A DNA stretch of 64,000 nt from Pseudomonas antarctica (GTDB lineage Bacteria; Pseudomonadota; Gammaproteobacteria; Pseudomonadales; Pseudomonadaceae). The notes under the pieces were generated by a model. The model saw only the letters and a list, made by a program, of their open reading frames with translations. It was not told the origin of the DNA and did no database searches. Positions within the stretch are counted from its first letter, which is position 1, and each line of letters starts with the position of its first letter. A program made the translations under genes and the position numbers. The stretch covers positions 3,472,001 through 3,536,000 of the forward strand of contig NZ_CP015600.1 of assembly GCF_001647715.1 (NCBI RefSeq). The letters are read 5' to 3'. Of the stretch, positions 53,205 to 63,012 are shown piece after piece.

Positions 53205-55814
53205 GTGCTTGAAGCCTACCGCAAACATATCGAAGAGCGCGCAGCACTGGGTATCGTTCCCCAGCCGCTTAACGCCGAACAAACCGCAGGCCTGGTCGAG
53301 CTGCTGAAAAATCCTCCGGCTGGCGAAGAAGAATTCCTCGTTGACCTGATCACCAACCGCATTCCACCAGGCGTTGACGAAGCTGCCTACGTCAAGGCCG
53401 GTTTCCTGTCTGCCCTGGCCAAGGGCGAAGCCACTTCCCCCCTGATCGACAAGAAACGCGCTGTTGAACTGCTTGGCACCATGCAAGGCGGCTACAACAT
53501 CGTGACGTTGGTCGAGTTGCTGGACGACGCCACGCTTGCACCGGTAGCTGCCGCCCAACTCAAGCACACCCTGCTGATGTTCGATGCGTTCCACGACGTG
53601 GCTGAAAAAGCCAAGAACGGCAACGAACACGCCAAAGCCGTGATCCAGTCCTGGGCCGACGGCGAGTGGTTCAAGAACCGCCCGACCCTGGCCGACAAGA
53701 TCAGCCTGCGCGTGTTCAAGGTGACTGGCGAAACCAACACCGACGACCTGTCCCCTGCGCCTGATGCCTGGTCCCGTCCAGACATCCCGTTGCACGCTCT
53801 GGCCATGCTGAAAATGGCCCGTGAAGGCATCGTGCCGGACGAGCAAGGCAAGACCGGCCCGATGAAGCAGATCGAAGAGATGCGCGGCCAGGGTTTCCCG
53901 ATCGCCTACGTCGGTGACGTGGTCGGTACCGGTTCGTCCCGTAAGTCGGCGACCAACTCCGTACTGTGGTTCTTCGGTGACGACGTTCCTTACGTGCCGA
54001 ACAAGCGTGCCGGCGGTTTCTGCTTCGGCAGCAAGATCGCTCCAATCTTCTACAACACCATGGAAGATGCGGGCGCACTGCCAATCGAATTCGACGTTAC
54101 CAACATGAACATGGGCGACGTGATCGACCTGTACCCGCATGCTGGCAAAGTCTGCAAACACGGCACTGACGAAGTCCTGACCACCTTCGAAATGAAGACC
54201 CCGGTGCTGTTGGACGAAGTGCGTGCCGGTGGCCGTATCCCGTTGATCATCGGCCGTGGCCTGACCGAGAAGGCTCGCACCGAACTCGGCCTGCCGCCTT
54301 CGACCCTGTTCAAGCTGCCGGAAGCGCCGGCTGAAAGCGACAAGGGCTTCACCCTGGCGCAGAAAATGGTCGGCCGTGCATGCGGTCTGGCAGAAGGCAA
54401 AGGCGTTCGTCCTGGCACCTACTGCGAACCGAAGATGACCACCGTAGGTTCTCAGGACACCACCGGTCCTATGACCCGTGACGAACTGAAAGACCTGGCG
54501 TGCCTGGGCTTCTCGACCGATCTGGTAATGCAGTCTTTCTGCCATACCGCGGCCTATCCAAAGCCGATCGACGTGACCACCCACCACACCCTGCCTGACT
54601 TCATCATGACCCGTGGCGGTGTATCGCTGCGTCCAGGCGACGGTATCATCCACAGCTGGCTGAACCGCATGCTGCTGCCGGACACCGTCGGCACCGGTGG
54701 TGACTCCCACACCCGTTTCCCGATGGGCATTTCGTTCCCGGCCGGTTCGGGCCTGGTGGCGTTCGCTGCAGCCACTGGCGTTATGCCACTGGACATGCCG
54801 GAATCGATCCTGGTGCGCTTCAAAGGCAAAATGCAACCTGGCATCACCCTGCGTGACCTGGTTCACGCCATTCCTTACTACGCGATCCAGGCTGGCCTGC
54901 TGACCGTAGAGAAGAAAGGCAAGAAGAACGCATTCTCCGGCCGCATCCTGGAGATCGAAGGCCTGAACGACCTGACGCTGGAACAGGCTTTCGAGCTGTC
55001 CGACGCCTCGGCTGAACGTTCGGCTGCCGGTTGCACCATCAAGCTGTCGAAAGACTCCGTCACCGAGTACCTGAACTCCAACATCACCCTGCTGCGCTGG
55101 ATGATCGGCGAAGGCTACGGCGATGCACGGACCCTGGAACGTCGCGCCCAAGCGATGGAAGCCTGGGTTGCCAACCCGGAGCTGATGGAAGCCGATGCCG
55201 ACGCGGAATACGCCGAAATCATCGAAATCGACCTGGCCGAAATCAACGAGCCGATCCTCTGCGCGCCAAACGACCCGGACGATGCTCGTCTGTTGTCCAG
55301 CGTTGCCGGCGAGAAGATCGACGAAGTGTTCATCGGTTCGTGCATGACCAACATCGGTCACTTCCGCGCTGCCGGTAAGTTGCTGGAACAGGTCAAGGGT
55401 CAGCTGCCAACCCGTCTGTGGCTGTCGCCGCCGACCAAGATGGACGCTCACCAACTGACCGAAGAAGGCTACTACGGCATCTACGGCAAGGCTGGCGCGC
55501 GCATGGAAATGCCGGGCTGCTCGCTGTGCATGGGTAACCAGGCACGTGTAGAGCCGAACTCGACGGTTGTGTCGACGTCGACCCGTAACTTCCCGAACCG
55601 TCTGGGTGATGGCGCAAACGTCTACCTGGCTTCGGCTGAGCTGGCGGCTGTAGCTTCCACGCTGGGTCGCCTGCCGACCGTCGAAGAGTACATGGGCTAC
55701 GCGGCCAAACTGGACACCATGGCCAGTGACGTTTACCGCTACCTGAACTTCGACCAGATCGCCGAGTTCCGTAAAATCGCAGCAAGCGCCAACATCCCGG
55801 TGATTCAAGCCTAA
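53205..55814 (+). CDS. acnB: aconitate hydratase B
   Basis: An 869-residue aconitase B (E. coli protein 865), converting citrate to isocitrate and 2-methylaconitate steps in the TCA and methylcitrate cycles. [20 protein letters not shown] starts the HEAT-like domain; [20 protein letters not shown] [20 protein letters not shown] and the [4Fe-4S] ligands C713 ([10 protein letters not shown]), C772 and C775 ([16 protein letters not shown]) mark the core. The start is GTG 53205 with GAGGGT upstream; an ATG at 53178 would add a non-conserved tail. Long structured leader and terminator flank it. Confidence 0.96.
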   Translation: MLEAYRKHIEERAALGIVPQPLNAEQTAGLVELLKNPPAGEEEFLVDLITNRIPPGVDEAAYVKAGFLSALAKGEATSPLIDKKRAVELLGTMQGGYNIVTLVELLDDATLAPVAAAQLKHTLLMFDAFHDVAEKAKNGNEHAKAVIQSWADGEWFKNRPTLADKISLRVFKVTGETNTDDLSPAPDAWSRPDIPLHALAMLKMAREGIVPDEQGKTGPMKQIEEMRGQGFPIAYVGDVVGTGSSRKSATNSVLWFFGDDVPYVPNKRAGGFCFGSKIAPIFYNTMEDAGALPIEFDVTNMNMGDVIDLYPHAGKVCKHGTDEVLTTFEMKTPVLLDEVRAGGRIPLIIGRGLTEKARTELGLPPSTLFKLPEAPAESDKGFTLAQKMVGRACGLAEGKGVRPGTYCEPKMTTVGSQDTTGPMTRDELKDLACLGFSTDLVMQSFCHTAAYPKPIDVTTHHTLPDFIMTRGGVSLRPGDGIIHSWLNRMLLPDTVGTGGDSHTRFPMGISFPAGSGLVAFAAATGVMPLDMPESILVRFKGKMQPGITLRDLVHAIPYYAIQAGLLTVEKKGKKNAFSGRILEIEGLNDLTLEQAFELSDASAERSAAGCTIKLSKDSVTEYLNSNITLLRWMIGEGYGDARTLERRAQAMEAWVANPELMEADADAEYAEIIEIDLAEINEPILCAPNDPDDARLLSSVAGEKIDEVFIGSCMTNIGHFRAAGKLLEQVKGQLPTRLWLSPPTKMDAHQLTEEGYYGIYGKAGARMEMPGCSLCMGNQARVEPNSTVVSTSTRNFPNRLGDGANVYLASAELAAVASTLGRLPTVEEYMGYAAKLDTMASDVYRYLNFDQIAEFRKIAASANIPVIQA

Positions 55815-55832
55815 GGTGTGTTGACGTAAAGG

Positions 55833-55866
55833 ACGCCGCGTATCGAAAGATGCGCGGCGTTTTTTT
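55833..55866. terminator. rho-independent terminator of acnB (bidirectional)
   Basis: ACGCCGCGTATC GAAA GATGCGCGGCGT followed by TTTTTT. It ends within the stop codon of the convergent SulP gene and could serve both. Confidence 0.88.
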
Positions 55867-57526
55867 ATGCCTGTGAATTGACGCTCAGCGCAAGCTGTAC
55901 TGCGTCGTCAACGCTCAAGCCGCTGAGCAATACCTGTGGCGCCGAGGCTTCAGGCAACGCCTGCAACACCTCGCGGGCCTCATGCCGCACACGCGCCAGA
56001 ACCAGGCGCTTGCCCTCCCCCCGCACTTGCGCGAAAAACGCTGCCAGCGCTTCGATACTGGTGCCGTCGAGGTCAGGGGACTCTTCCAGGCTCAGCACCA
56101 CGGCCTCGGCCTGCGATTGACGCATCAGGCGCAACGCCGCGCCGAGGACGCGTTCGGCATTGGCGAAAAACAGCGCTTCGTTGGGCCGTACGATCAACAC
56201 GCCAGGTACGTCCAGCGCATCGGCATGGTGCTGGCGATCAACAAAGTCGTGACTGTCAGCCAAACGCCCAAGCACCTGAATATCTGCCGACGACATCTGG
56301 CGCAACATCAACACCACACTGATCGCCACGGACACCAGCAGCCCGTCCAGTACGCCCAACAACAGCACGGCCGCCACGGCACAGATCACCAGCAAACGGT
56401 CACGCCGCCATAGGAAGTAGCGCCCCAAAGGTTGCAGGCTCAAGCCGCGACCCAGCGCATAGATGACAATGGCGGCGAGCACAGGCTCCGGGGTCAGCGC
56501 TACGTACGGCAACACCGTCAACACGATCACCAACACCACCAGCGCGGCAACGATGCCTGCCAGCCGCGAGCCGGCGCCAGCGGCTTCATTGGCCGACGTC
56601 GCCGAATAGCCCGCGCCGGCCGGCATGCCGTGGAACAATCCCGAGATCAGGTTAGCCGCACCCAACGCGAGCAAATCGCGATTGGATGACACCCGATCGC
56701 CGTGTTTAAGCGCGAACGAACTGATGGAGCCGTAGGACTCCGCATACAGGATCATGACCAGGGCAAACGCCAATTCGCCCAGGCGCAACCAGTCCGCGAA
56801 CGGCAGGACCGGGAAGTGGCCCAATTCCAGCCGCAGGTCGATCAGGCCGATCAACGCTACGCCGTGGGCCTGTAGATCCAGGTACTGCCCGGCGCCGATA
56901 CCGAGGACCACCACCAACAATCCGCCTGGCAGGCGCGGTATTCGCGCGCACAGCCACAACACGACCAACGCAGCCGCCGCAACCAACGCAGCCGGCCAAT
57001 TCCAACGGGGCAGTTGCTCCAGCAACTGCGGCAGGAAGCGGATCAGGTTGTTGTCGACCAGGTGCACGCCCACCACGCTGGCCAACTGCTTGAGGATGAT
57101 GGTCAGCGCCAGGCCGAAGGCAAAGCCACGCAACACCGGCTTGGCGATAAACGACGTTACACCGCCCAGCTTGAACAACCCGGCCAACAGGAAAAGCACC
57201 CCGGTGATCAACACCAGCCCAAACGCCAGGGACAGTCTCAGCGCCGGGTCATCGCCCGCCAGACTCGACGTAGCCGCCGCCAGCACCGCCGCAGAAGATG
57301 ACGTCGCCGAGACAATCGCAAAGCGACTGGTGCCGAACAGGCCGTAACACACCAGCCCGGCAAACAAGGCAATCACACCGGCCTGGGGCGGCAGCGCGGC
57401 AATGCTCGAATACGCCACGGCCTCCGGCAGCAGCAAACCGGCAATGGATAACCCGGCGAGGATGTCCTGGGTACGATTGGGCGGTGCAACAACAGGCGTT
57501 TCGGTTTCAGTTTTCAATCGGCCCAA
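55865..57526 (-). CDS. SulP family anion transporter with STAS domain
   Basis: A 553-residue permease. The N-terminal half has LAGLSIAGLLLPEAVAYSSI and AALPPQAGVIALFAGLVCYG, typical of SulP/SLC26; FHGMPAGAGYSATSANEAAG is a central conserved loop. A STAS domain (about 430-550: PGVLIVRPNEALFFANAERV, SLEESPDLDGTSIEALAAFF) completes it. Such carriers move sulfate, bicarbonate or organic anions. The start is TTG 57526, which has AGGATGG upstream and lies inside the end of the upstream ParB-like gene (20-bp overlap). Confidence 0.88.
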   Translation of the reverse strand: MGRLKTETETPVVAPPNRTQDILAGLSIAGLLLPEAVAYSSIAALPPQAGVIALFAGLVCYGLFGTSRFAIVSATSSSAAVLAAATSSLAGDDPALRLSLAFGLVLITGVLFLLAGLFKLGGVTSFIAKPVLRGFAFGLALTIILKQLASVVGVHLVDNNLIRFLPQLLEQLPRWNWPAALVAAAALVVLWLCARIPRLPGGLLVVVLGIGAGQYLDLQAHGVALIGLIDLRLELGHFPVLPFADWLRLGELAFALVMILYAESYGSISSFALKHGDRVSSNRDLLALGAANLISGLFHGMPAGAGYSATSANEAAGAGSRLAGIVAALVVLVIVLTVLPYVALTPEPVLAAIVIYALGRGLSLQPLGRYFLWRRDRLLVICAVAAVLLLGVLDGLLVSVAISVVLMLRQMSSADIQVLGRLADSHDFVDRQHHADALDVPGVLIVRPNEALFFANAERVLGAALRLMRQSQAEAVVLSLEESPDLDGTSIEALAAFFAQVRGEGKRLVLARVRHEAREVLQALPEASAPQVLLSGLSVDDAVQLALSVNSQA

Positions 57527-58124
57527 CCCATCCTGGCAAATAACGCGCTTCCTGGCTGCGCGCCAGGACCATGACCTTGCTCAACAACTTGGGGTTTGGC
57601 TGGCTAGCCACGTCGCTGCCAATACGGCTGCGCAGGAAATCCGCCCACAGAAACTCGCTGAATGGCGTCGCGTCCTTGGCGTAACCGCCGGCCGTGCGCA
57701 ACATGCCCGCCAGGCTGCGGTAAGGGTCGTCCTGCAAATCGCTAATCTTGCGCGGAATGGCTTCGTAGGTACGCCGTAAACCACGCGCGTCGTAAGGGTG
57801 CACCCATTGATTGAACGCCATGACGTTCCAGAACGTGCTGCGGTCCACAAATGACAGGTCCTTGAGCATCAACAAGGACACACTCTTGACGCCCTCCAGC
57901 AGCAGCGCCAACCCGAAGTGGTGATGATCGGTGATGTAATAGCGCTCGTCCGGGCCGAGCACGCAAGGAAACCAGTGCTTGTCGAGCGCGGCGGCGCGCT
58001 CCTTGCGCTTGAGTTTGGTCCAGGCTTCGCGCTTGGTGGCGACTTCAGCCAGGCCCACTGTCAATTGAGTGGGGTGCAGTTTTTCCAGCTTGCCTGTAAC
58101 CAGTTGCGGACGGGGCCGGGCCAT
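57507..58124 (-). CDS. ParB-like nuclease domain protein
   Basis: A 205-residue protein starting MARPRPQLVTGKLEKLHPTQ; LTVGLAEVATKREAWTKLKR, then FPCVLGPDERYYITDHHHFG and LALLLEGVKSVSLLMLKDLS are typical of the ParB-like catalytic (ParBc_2) family found beside transporters rather than with ParA. Not the chromosome-partitioning ParB. ATG 58124 with GGAGA upstream. Overlaps the SulP start by 20 bp, implying one operon. Confidence 0.72.
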   Translation of the reverse strand: MARPRPQLVTGKLEKLHPTQLTVGLAEVATKREAWTKLKRKERAAALDKHWFPCVLGPDERYYITDHHHFGLALLLEGVKSVSLLMLKDLSFVDRSTFWNVMAFNQWVHPYDARGLRRTYEAIPRKISDLQDDPYRSLAGMLRTAGGYAKDATPFSEFLWADFLRSRIGSDVASQPNPKLLSKVMVLARSQEARYLPGWVGPIEN

Positions 58125-58195
58125 GGGCGTCTCCAAAAAGGGAACCAATAAGCCGACAGCTTAGCCCTCATTGATTGGCCAGTTTTTTTAGCGCG

Positions 58196-58230
58196 AAAAA
58201 AAAGCCGATTCGCGCTGTGCGCGAATCGGC
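58196..58230 (-). terminator. terminator of the SdaC-like gene
   Basis: GCCGATTCGCGC TGT GCGCGAATCGGC (58204-58230) with eight A on the plus strand at 58196-58203, that is U8 in the minus-strand transcript. Confidence 0.85.
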
Positions 58231-58251
58231 CCTGGAGCGTGCAGCCTCCCG

Positions 58252-59529
58252 TCAGGACAGCAGCGAGTAGATCAACGCAGTAATCGCAACCAAGCCTACC
58301 GCCGTGACAAACACGTTGGACGCCTGCCCACGGTATTTGGCCATGGCCGGCACTTTGCGGATCGCGTACATCGGCATCAGGAACAGGATCGACGCGATGA
58401 TCGGGCCGCCCAGCGTCTCGATCATGCCCAGGATACTCGGGTTAAGCGTGGCGACGATCCAGCACACCACCAGCATGAACGCAGCGGTCATGCGGTCCAG
58501 CGCCTTGGCTGCCGGACGGCGACCGGTTTTAAGCACCAGGCCCTTGAGGCCTTCGCTGGCACCGATGTAGTGGCCCAGGAACGACTTGGCAATCGCCACG
58601 AACGCAATCAACGGTGCGGCGAAGGCGATTGTCGGGTTGTCGAAGTGGTTGGCCAGGTACGACAGGATCGACAGGTTCTGCGCTTTCGCTTCGGCCAACT
58701 GCGCCGGCGACAGGGTCAGCACGCAGCTGAACACGAAGAACAGCACCATCACCACCATCAACAGGTGCGCACGGGACAGGATCTGCGAACTGCGCTCATC
58801 GGCGTTGGCGCCGTACTGGCGCTTCTGGTCAACCGCGAAGGCCGAGATGATCGGCGAATGGTTGAACGAGAACACCATCACCGGAATCGCCAGCCACAGC
58901 GTGCTGAGCAACGCCGACGGCGCCGGCACCTCACTGGCGGTGCTGAGAATGCCGCCGGTCCAATGCGGGATCAGGTACACCGCCAGGAACAGCAAGGCGA
59001 CGATAAACGGATAGACCATCAGGCTCATGGCCTTGACGATCACTTGTTCGCCGCAACGCACCACGGCCAACAGCCCGAGAATCAGCACAAATGCCAGGAT
59101 CGCGCGCGGCGGCGGCAGGATGTGCAGTTGGTGTTCCATAAAGCTACTGACGGTGTTGGTCAGCGCCACGCTATAGATCAGCAGGATCGGGAAGATGGCG
59201 AAGAAGTACAACAAGGTGATCAACGCACCGGCTTTGACACCGAAATGTTCTTCAACCACGTCGGTAATGTCGGAACCTTCGCGGCCGGACAGTACGAAAC
59301 GGGTTAGCCCACGGTGGGCAAAGAATGTCATCGGGAATGCCAGCAGCGCCAGGATCACCAGTGGCCAAAAGCCCCCCAGGCCCGCGTTGATCGGCAAAAA
59401 CAAAGTACCGGCGCCGATGGCGGTGCCGAACAGCCCAAGCATCCAGGTGGTGTCCTGGCGGCTCCAGCTTGTGAGGGTTGCAGGTGTCGTTGCATAGCGT
59501 TCGTCGACGCTATTGGCCTGATCATTCAT
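58252..59529 (-). CDS. serine/threonine transporter, SdaC/HAAAP family
   Basis: A 425-residue H+/amino-acid symporter. DTTWMLGLFGTAIGAGTLFL, PINAGLGGFWPLVILALLAF and FPMTFFAHRGLTRFVLSGRE form the N-terminal family signature, and IPVMVFSFNHSPIISAFAVD the middle conserved loop. It resembles SdaC (serine import) more than the aromatic carriers, though the substrate is not proven. ATG 59529 with GGAGAT upstream. Monocistronic, ended by the strong terminator at 58196-58230. Confidence 0.87.
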   Translation of the reverse strand: MNDQANSVDERYATTPATLTSWSRQDTTWMLGLFGTAIGAGTLFLPINAGLGGFWPLVILALLAFPMTFFAHRGLTRFVLSGREGSDITDVVEEHFGVKAGALITLLYFFAIFPILLIYSVALTNTVSSFMEHQLHILPPPRAILAFVLILGLLAVVRCGEQVIVKAMSLMVYPFIVALLFLAVYLIPHWTGGILSTASEVPAPSALLSTLWLAIPVMVFSFNHSPIISAFAVDQKRQYGANADERSSQILSRAHLLMVVMVLFFVFSCVLTLSPAQLAEAKAQNLSILSYLANHFDNPTIAFAAPLIAFVAIAKSFLGHYIGASEGLKGLVLKTGRRPAAKALDRMTAAFMLVVCWIVATLNPSILGMIETLGGPIIASILFLMPMYAIRKVPAMAKYRGQASNVFVTAVGLVAITALIYSLLS

Positions 59530-59556
59530 CCGGTCGGATCTCCGCATTTTCACGGC

Positions 59557-59593
59557 CGGGGCGAGTCAGAAAAACCTGACAGGCAGCGCCCCG
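59557..59593 (-). promoter_or_regulatory. hairpin in the sdaC-like leader
   Basis: CGGGGCG (59557-59563) and CGCCCCG (59587-59593) with an inner GTCAG / CTGAC pair form a hairpin just upstream of the ribosome site of the SdaC-like gene. Confidence 0.4.
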
Positions 59594-59941
59594 ACCACAA
59601 CAGGGGCGCGATTGTCCGGGATTCTTGTGAATAAGCAAAGACTTAGCAGAGGAATGGTTAGGCACGGCAGCCGTTCACAGACAGCGTTGGCTGCGGTTTT
59701 CGAACACTGAGGAGTCGCGTAATCACTGCACACCCACAGCGCGCATCCCTTTAGGAGTTCGAGCTTTTCAAGAAGTACCCTACAGCACGACAAGACACTG
59801 CCTGCATCTAAATTATATTTTCACTAAAACACCACTATAACTGTAACAGGAACATTCATAGCTATTGAGCAAACTCGGCCACCCACACTAATATCCCCAC
59901 GCACTGGAGGTAAACACTGACTAAACTCCCAGGAGTTAAAC
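59594..59941. other. gene-free promoter region between divergent genes
   Basis: 348 bp between the SdaC-like leader and the gene at 59942. No gene seen. AT-rich sequence at 59805-59900 (for example AAATTATATTTTCACTAAAA near 59811) likely holds the promoter of the secreted protein; AGGAG precedes its ATG. Confidence 0.35.
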
Positions 59942-60442
59942 ATGCGAAGACTCACTTTTGTATTGGCCGGCCTGCTTCTGGCTGGGATATTCAATCCATC
60001 CAAAAGTTACGCACAACAAGCGGAGCCTGAACGGGATATCCGTGCGCTGGCGTCCTCCCCTCAATGGTTGACCACCAAAGTCTATATCGAAGGGGCCCCG
60101 GAAAAAGACGTCAAGGCAAACTACCCCGGCGTAGTGGGCATATCAATGTGGGACCCTCAGCGAAACCGCTATGAGTTCTTTTATACCGATACCGGGCGAT
60201 CAAAATACGCGGATGGCGGTGGCGGGTATTTCCTGGTCACGGGCGACAGGAAAACCCACATTCTGGTGCCTGACGCTGGCCCTACCAGAACCGTTGTCAG
60301 ACGGCTGGAAAAGCTGGATAGCAGCGAGTTCACCTATTCTCGAGAAGTACCTCGCGACATGGTAGCCAATCAGTCAACGGTTCGAATTTATGTGGTGCAC
60401 GCCCCTTACAACGGCCCCATAAAGACAGCCATGTCGAACTAA
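59942..60442 (+). CDS. secreted DUF4822-like protein
   Basis: A 166-residue protein with a signal peptide (RRLTFVLAGLLLAGIFNPSK ... YAQQ) and a small domain with ALASSPQWLTTKVYIEGAPE, NYPGVVGISMWDPQRNRYEF and LEKLDSSEFTYSREVPRDMV. The pattern fits DUF4822 as I recall it (a beta-rich domain in secreted or lipid-anchored proteins); function unknown. AGGAGT precedes the ATG. Followed after 127 bp by another small secreted protein. Confidence 0.65.
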   Translation: MRRLTFVLAGLLLAGIFNPSKSYAQQAEPERDIRALASSPQWLTTKVYIEGAPEKDVKANYPGVVGISMWDPQRNRYEFFYTDTGRSKYADGGGGYFLVTGDRKTHILVPDAGPTRTVVRRLEKLDSSEFTYSREVPRDMVANQSTVRIYVVHAPYNGPIKTAMSN

Positions 60443-60569
60443 GCGAACTCAAACACTGCATTAAAATGCCACGTTGACTCGGCATACCCACCGCAATGTT
60501 ATTGGCGCGCACTGCCCTCACTTGGCTATATGAGCACGCCTTTCTATAAAAAAAGCAAGGTACCGACAC

Positions 60570-61016
60570 ATGAACATACTCACTCCTCGTACGTCACTGT
60601 TAATACCTGCACTGCTCGCGATTATCCTTCTGCCAAGCGTGGTCACCGCGCAGACCGGCGCAAGTTCCAGCGCAAAAAATATTACCGCCACAGCCGACAA
60701 CGCGGTTATGTTGACCGTATTTCTTAAACACGATCAGTCACGGCCGTTAAGTGCGTTGAAAGCCCAACTGGCCAAGCAGGAGTTTCACAAAGTATTTCCG
60801 CCTGCCGGCGTGGAAGTCGTGAGTTGGAATATCACCATGGGCATCGGACAGGTCATCGTCCTGCGCCTTCCGGCATCGCGCCTGGCTGAGGTCAATTTGG
60901 CGATCGAAAACACCGCCTGGGGCGTTTACAAGACGGAATTCTTCCCCACCTATGATTTCATGCCGATAGCACAGGCCGAGCAAATCAAGGCGCGGCAGGC
61001 TGGCGCGGCTCAATAG
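60570..61016 (+). CDS. small secreted protein of unknown function
   Basis: A 148-residue protein with a signal peptide (LLIPALLAIILLPSVVTAQT) and an inhibitor_I9-like alpha/beta part: VMLTVFLKHDQSRPLSALKA, SWNITMGIGQVIVLRLPASR and LAEVNLAIENTAWGVYKTEF. The VVSWNITMGIGQVIVLRLP strand recalls the S8 propeptide fold, but I am not sure. A weak AAGG precedes the start. Its function and target are unknown; may share transcription with the DUF4822-like gene. Confidence 0.65.
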   Translation: MNILTPRTSLLIPALLAIILLPSVVTAQTGASSSAKNITATADNAVMLTVFLKHDQSRPLSALKAQLAKQEFHKVFPPAGVEVVSWNITMGIGQVIVLRLPASRLAEVNLAIENTAWGVYKTEFFPTYDFMPIAQAEQIKARQAGAAQ

Positions 61017-61174
61017 GGATACCTCGCGGCTGAACGGTTATGGCGTCACCCTCGCTCGCTCGCACGATACGCAGCAGCAGGTTTGTCAGACGAGTTCCTT
61101 GAGGCCGTTCACTACACCAAAGCGATTGGACGCACCCGTTGACAGACTCGCGCACGCGCCAGCATGATCGGGCC

Positions 61175-61261
61175 ATGAACTTTACTCAGCGACGCATCAC
61201 CCGCACCATCACCACGACCGCTTATGGCGGGTCGTGCGGTTGCTGTGGGTGCGTGAACTAG
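61175..61261 (+). CDS. 28-residue leader peptide (candidate attenuator)
   Basis: ATG 61175 to TAG 61259-61261. The peptide has a Thr/Ile run (RRITRTITTTAYGG) with six Thr codons, then SCGCCGCVN with four Cys codons in seven. A strong terminator follows within 25 bp and the next gene begins 88 bp after the stop. Its last codons form one strand of a hairpin (61238-61251 with 61265-61279). It is too short for a globular protein; it looks like a leader peptide that senses amino-acid supply by ribosome stalling. Confidence 0.5.
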   Translation: MNFTQRRITRTITTTAYGGSCGCCGCVN

Positions 61262-61281
61262 AGACACCCAGAAACAACCCA

Positions 61282-61313
61282 AGGCCCCGCCAGCAATGGA
61301 CGGGGCTTTTTTA
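61282..61313 (+). terminator. terminator upstream of the isochorismatase gene
   Basis: GCCCCG(CC) loop (GGA)CGGGGC followed by TTTTTT (stem 61284-61306). It precedes the gene at 61350 rather than following one, so it should act as an attenuator of that gene. Confidence 0.75.
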
Positions 61314-61349
61314 TTGCTCCGCCCTCTGGCCACTGCAAGGAGCAAGACC

Positions 61350-61877
61350 ATGGCAAACGCCCTGCTGATCATCGATATGCAAACCGGTTTATACGACGGG
61401 CCGGAAAAACCCTTCGAGCGCGAACGTGTGCTCGACACCGTCAACCAGCTTATCCATCGCGCCCGCAGCGCCAACGCACCGATCTTCGTTGCCCGGCACA
61501 CTGGCCCCGCGGGCTCGCCGATTGAAGCCGGCAGCCCACTCTGGCAGCTGTGGCACGGCCTGGAGGTCGAAGAAGCGCGCGACCACCTGTTCAATAAAAC
61601 CCGCCCCAGCTGCTTCCTGGGGACTGATCTGGCGAATCAGTTGGCCGCCGCGCAGGTCAATGAACTGGTGATTGTCGGGATGAAAACCCAGTTCTGCATC
61701 GACACCACTTGCCGAGTAGCGGTGGAGCTTGGGTTTTCGGTGGTATTGCCGCAGGACGGCCATACTTGCATGGACACTCCGACGTTGTCGGCCGAGGCGA
61801 TCATCGAGCATCACAACGCGACCCTGGCCGGGGCATTTGTGAAGCGGGTGACAGCGCAGACTATTGAGTTCCAGTGA
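61350..61877 (+). CDS. isochorismatase family cysteine hydrolase
   Basis: A 175-residue hydrolase with the complete triad D9 (ALLIIDMQTG), K83 (LFNKTRPSCF) and C116 (GMKTQFCIDTTCRVAVELGF). Related enzymes split isochorismate, nicotinamide, or N-carbamoyl compounds; the exact substrate is not predictable. The start has AAGGAG upstream. It is preceded by the leader peptide/terminator described separately, suggesting control by amino-acid supply. Confidence 0.85.
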   Translation: MANALLIIDMQTGLYDGPEKPFERERVLDTVNQLIHRARSANAPIFVARHTGPAGSPIEAGSPLWQLWHGLEVEEARDHLFNKTRPSCFLGTDLANQLAAAQVNELVIVGMKTQFCIDTTCRVAVELGFSVVLPQDGHTCMDTPTLSAEAIIEHHNATLAGAFVKRVTAQTIEFQ

Positions 61878-61971
61878 TACCTATGCGGGATTTTTTTGTG
61901 ACTGAACAAAACGTTCCGTCTTACAAATCCCGCATACTCATTCTCTCAAACCCTTCAGGAAGAGCCTTCCG

Positions 61972-62922
61972 ATGTCCACCACTGTTCTGGTCCTGGTTGA
62001 AACCATCAACGAATACCTGCAAATCATTGAGAGCAACGACTTTCACGTGATTCTGGCGCCGACGCCGGCCGAGCGCGCCCAGGCGATCAAGGCCCATGGT
62101 GGGCAGATCAAGGCGGTGCTGACCCGTGGGCCGTTGGGCTTGTATGCCGAGGAAATCGCTGCACTGCCGCTGCTGGAGATCATCTGCGTGATCGGCGCCG
62201 GCTACGAGCATGTGGACCTGCAGGCGGCGAGCAATCGCGGGATTGTTGTGACCAACGGCGCGGGTGTGAACGCACCGTCAGTGGCCGACCACGCCATGGC
62301 GTTGCTGCTGTCGCTGGTGCGCGGCATTCCGCAAACGGACGCAGCCGTAAGGCGCAGCGAATGGCCGAAGGTGATGCGCCCTTCCCTGGGCGGCAAACAC
62401 CTGGGCATTCTCGGCCTTGGCGCGGTGGGCATGGAGATCGCCAAGCGCGCCGCCCTCGGGTTCGGCATGGAGGTGAGTTACCACAACCGCCAGCCCCGCG
62501 ATGACGTGGATTACACCTACTGCGCAACGGCCGTGGAGCTTGCGCGCACATCGGACTTCCTGATCCTGGCAACACCCGGTGGCGCAAGCACCCGTCACCT
62601 GATTGATCGCCACGCCCTGGACGCCCTGGGGCCGCACGGTTACCTGGTGAACATCGGGCGCGGCAGTGTGGTTGTGACCGCTGACCTGGTGACCGCCCTT
62701 GAGCAGCGGCGTATCGGCGGTGCCGCACTGGATGTGTTCGACGATGAGCCCAAAGTGCCCGACGCCCTCAAACACCTGAGCAATACCGTGCTCACCTCCC
62801 ATGTGGCCGGCCTGTCGCCGGAAGCGGCCCATGACACCGTGCAGCGCGTGGCCGACAACCTGGTGGAATACTTCGCGGGCCGCCCCGTTCTGACGCCCGT
62901 TACCTTGCCGCCACGCAACTAG
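61972..62922 (+). CDS. 2-hydroxyacid dehydrogenase (D-isomer specific)
   Basis: A 316-residue NAD(P)-dependent dehydrogenase. The Rossmann motif is G148-x-G150-x-x-G153 (LGILGLGAVGMEIA), and the catalytic triad is R230 (NIGRGSVV), E259 (DVFDDEP) and H277 (LTSHVAGLSPEA). These enzymes reduce glyoxylate, hydroxypyruvate or similar 2-oxoacids. It follows the isochorismatase-type gene by 94 bp in the same direction, so the two may share an operon. Confidence 0.88.
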   Translation: MSTTVLVLVETINEYLQIIESNDFHVILAPTPAERAQAIKAHGGQIKAVLTRGPLGLYAEEIAALPLLEIICVIGAGYEHVDLQAASNRGIVVTNGAGVNAPSVADHAMALLLSLVRGIPQTDAAVRRSEWPKVMRPSLGGKHLGILGLGAVGMEIAKRAALGFGMEVSYHNRQPRDDVDYTYCATAVELARTSDFLILATPGGASTRHLIDRHALDALGPHGYLVNIGRGSVVVTADLVTALEQRRIGGAALDVFDDEPKVPDALKHLSNTVLTSHVAGLSPEAAHDTVQRVADNLVEYFAGRPVLTPVTLPPRN

Positions 62923-63012
62923 TAGCGATTAGCCAGCGCCTGCGCAAAACCTGACTACACTGTTTTCGGGGATGCTCAGGACGTCGGTGCAGGACCGGCG
63001 AAGGAACGCACA

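Noticed and set aside
53157..55808. 883-residue ORF antisense to acnB
   Set aside because: Shadow of the strongly biased acnB coding sequence; no start signal or domain.
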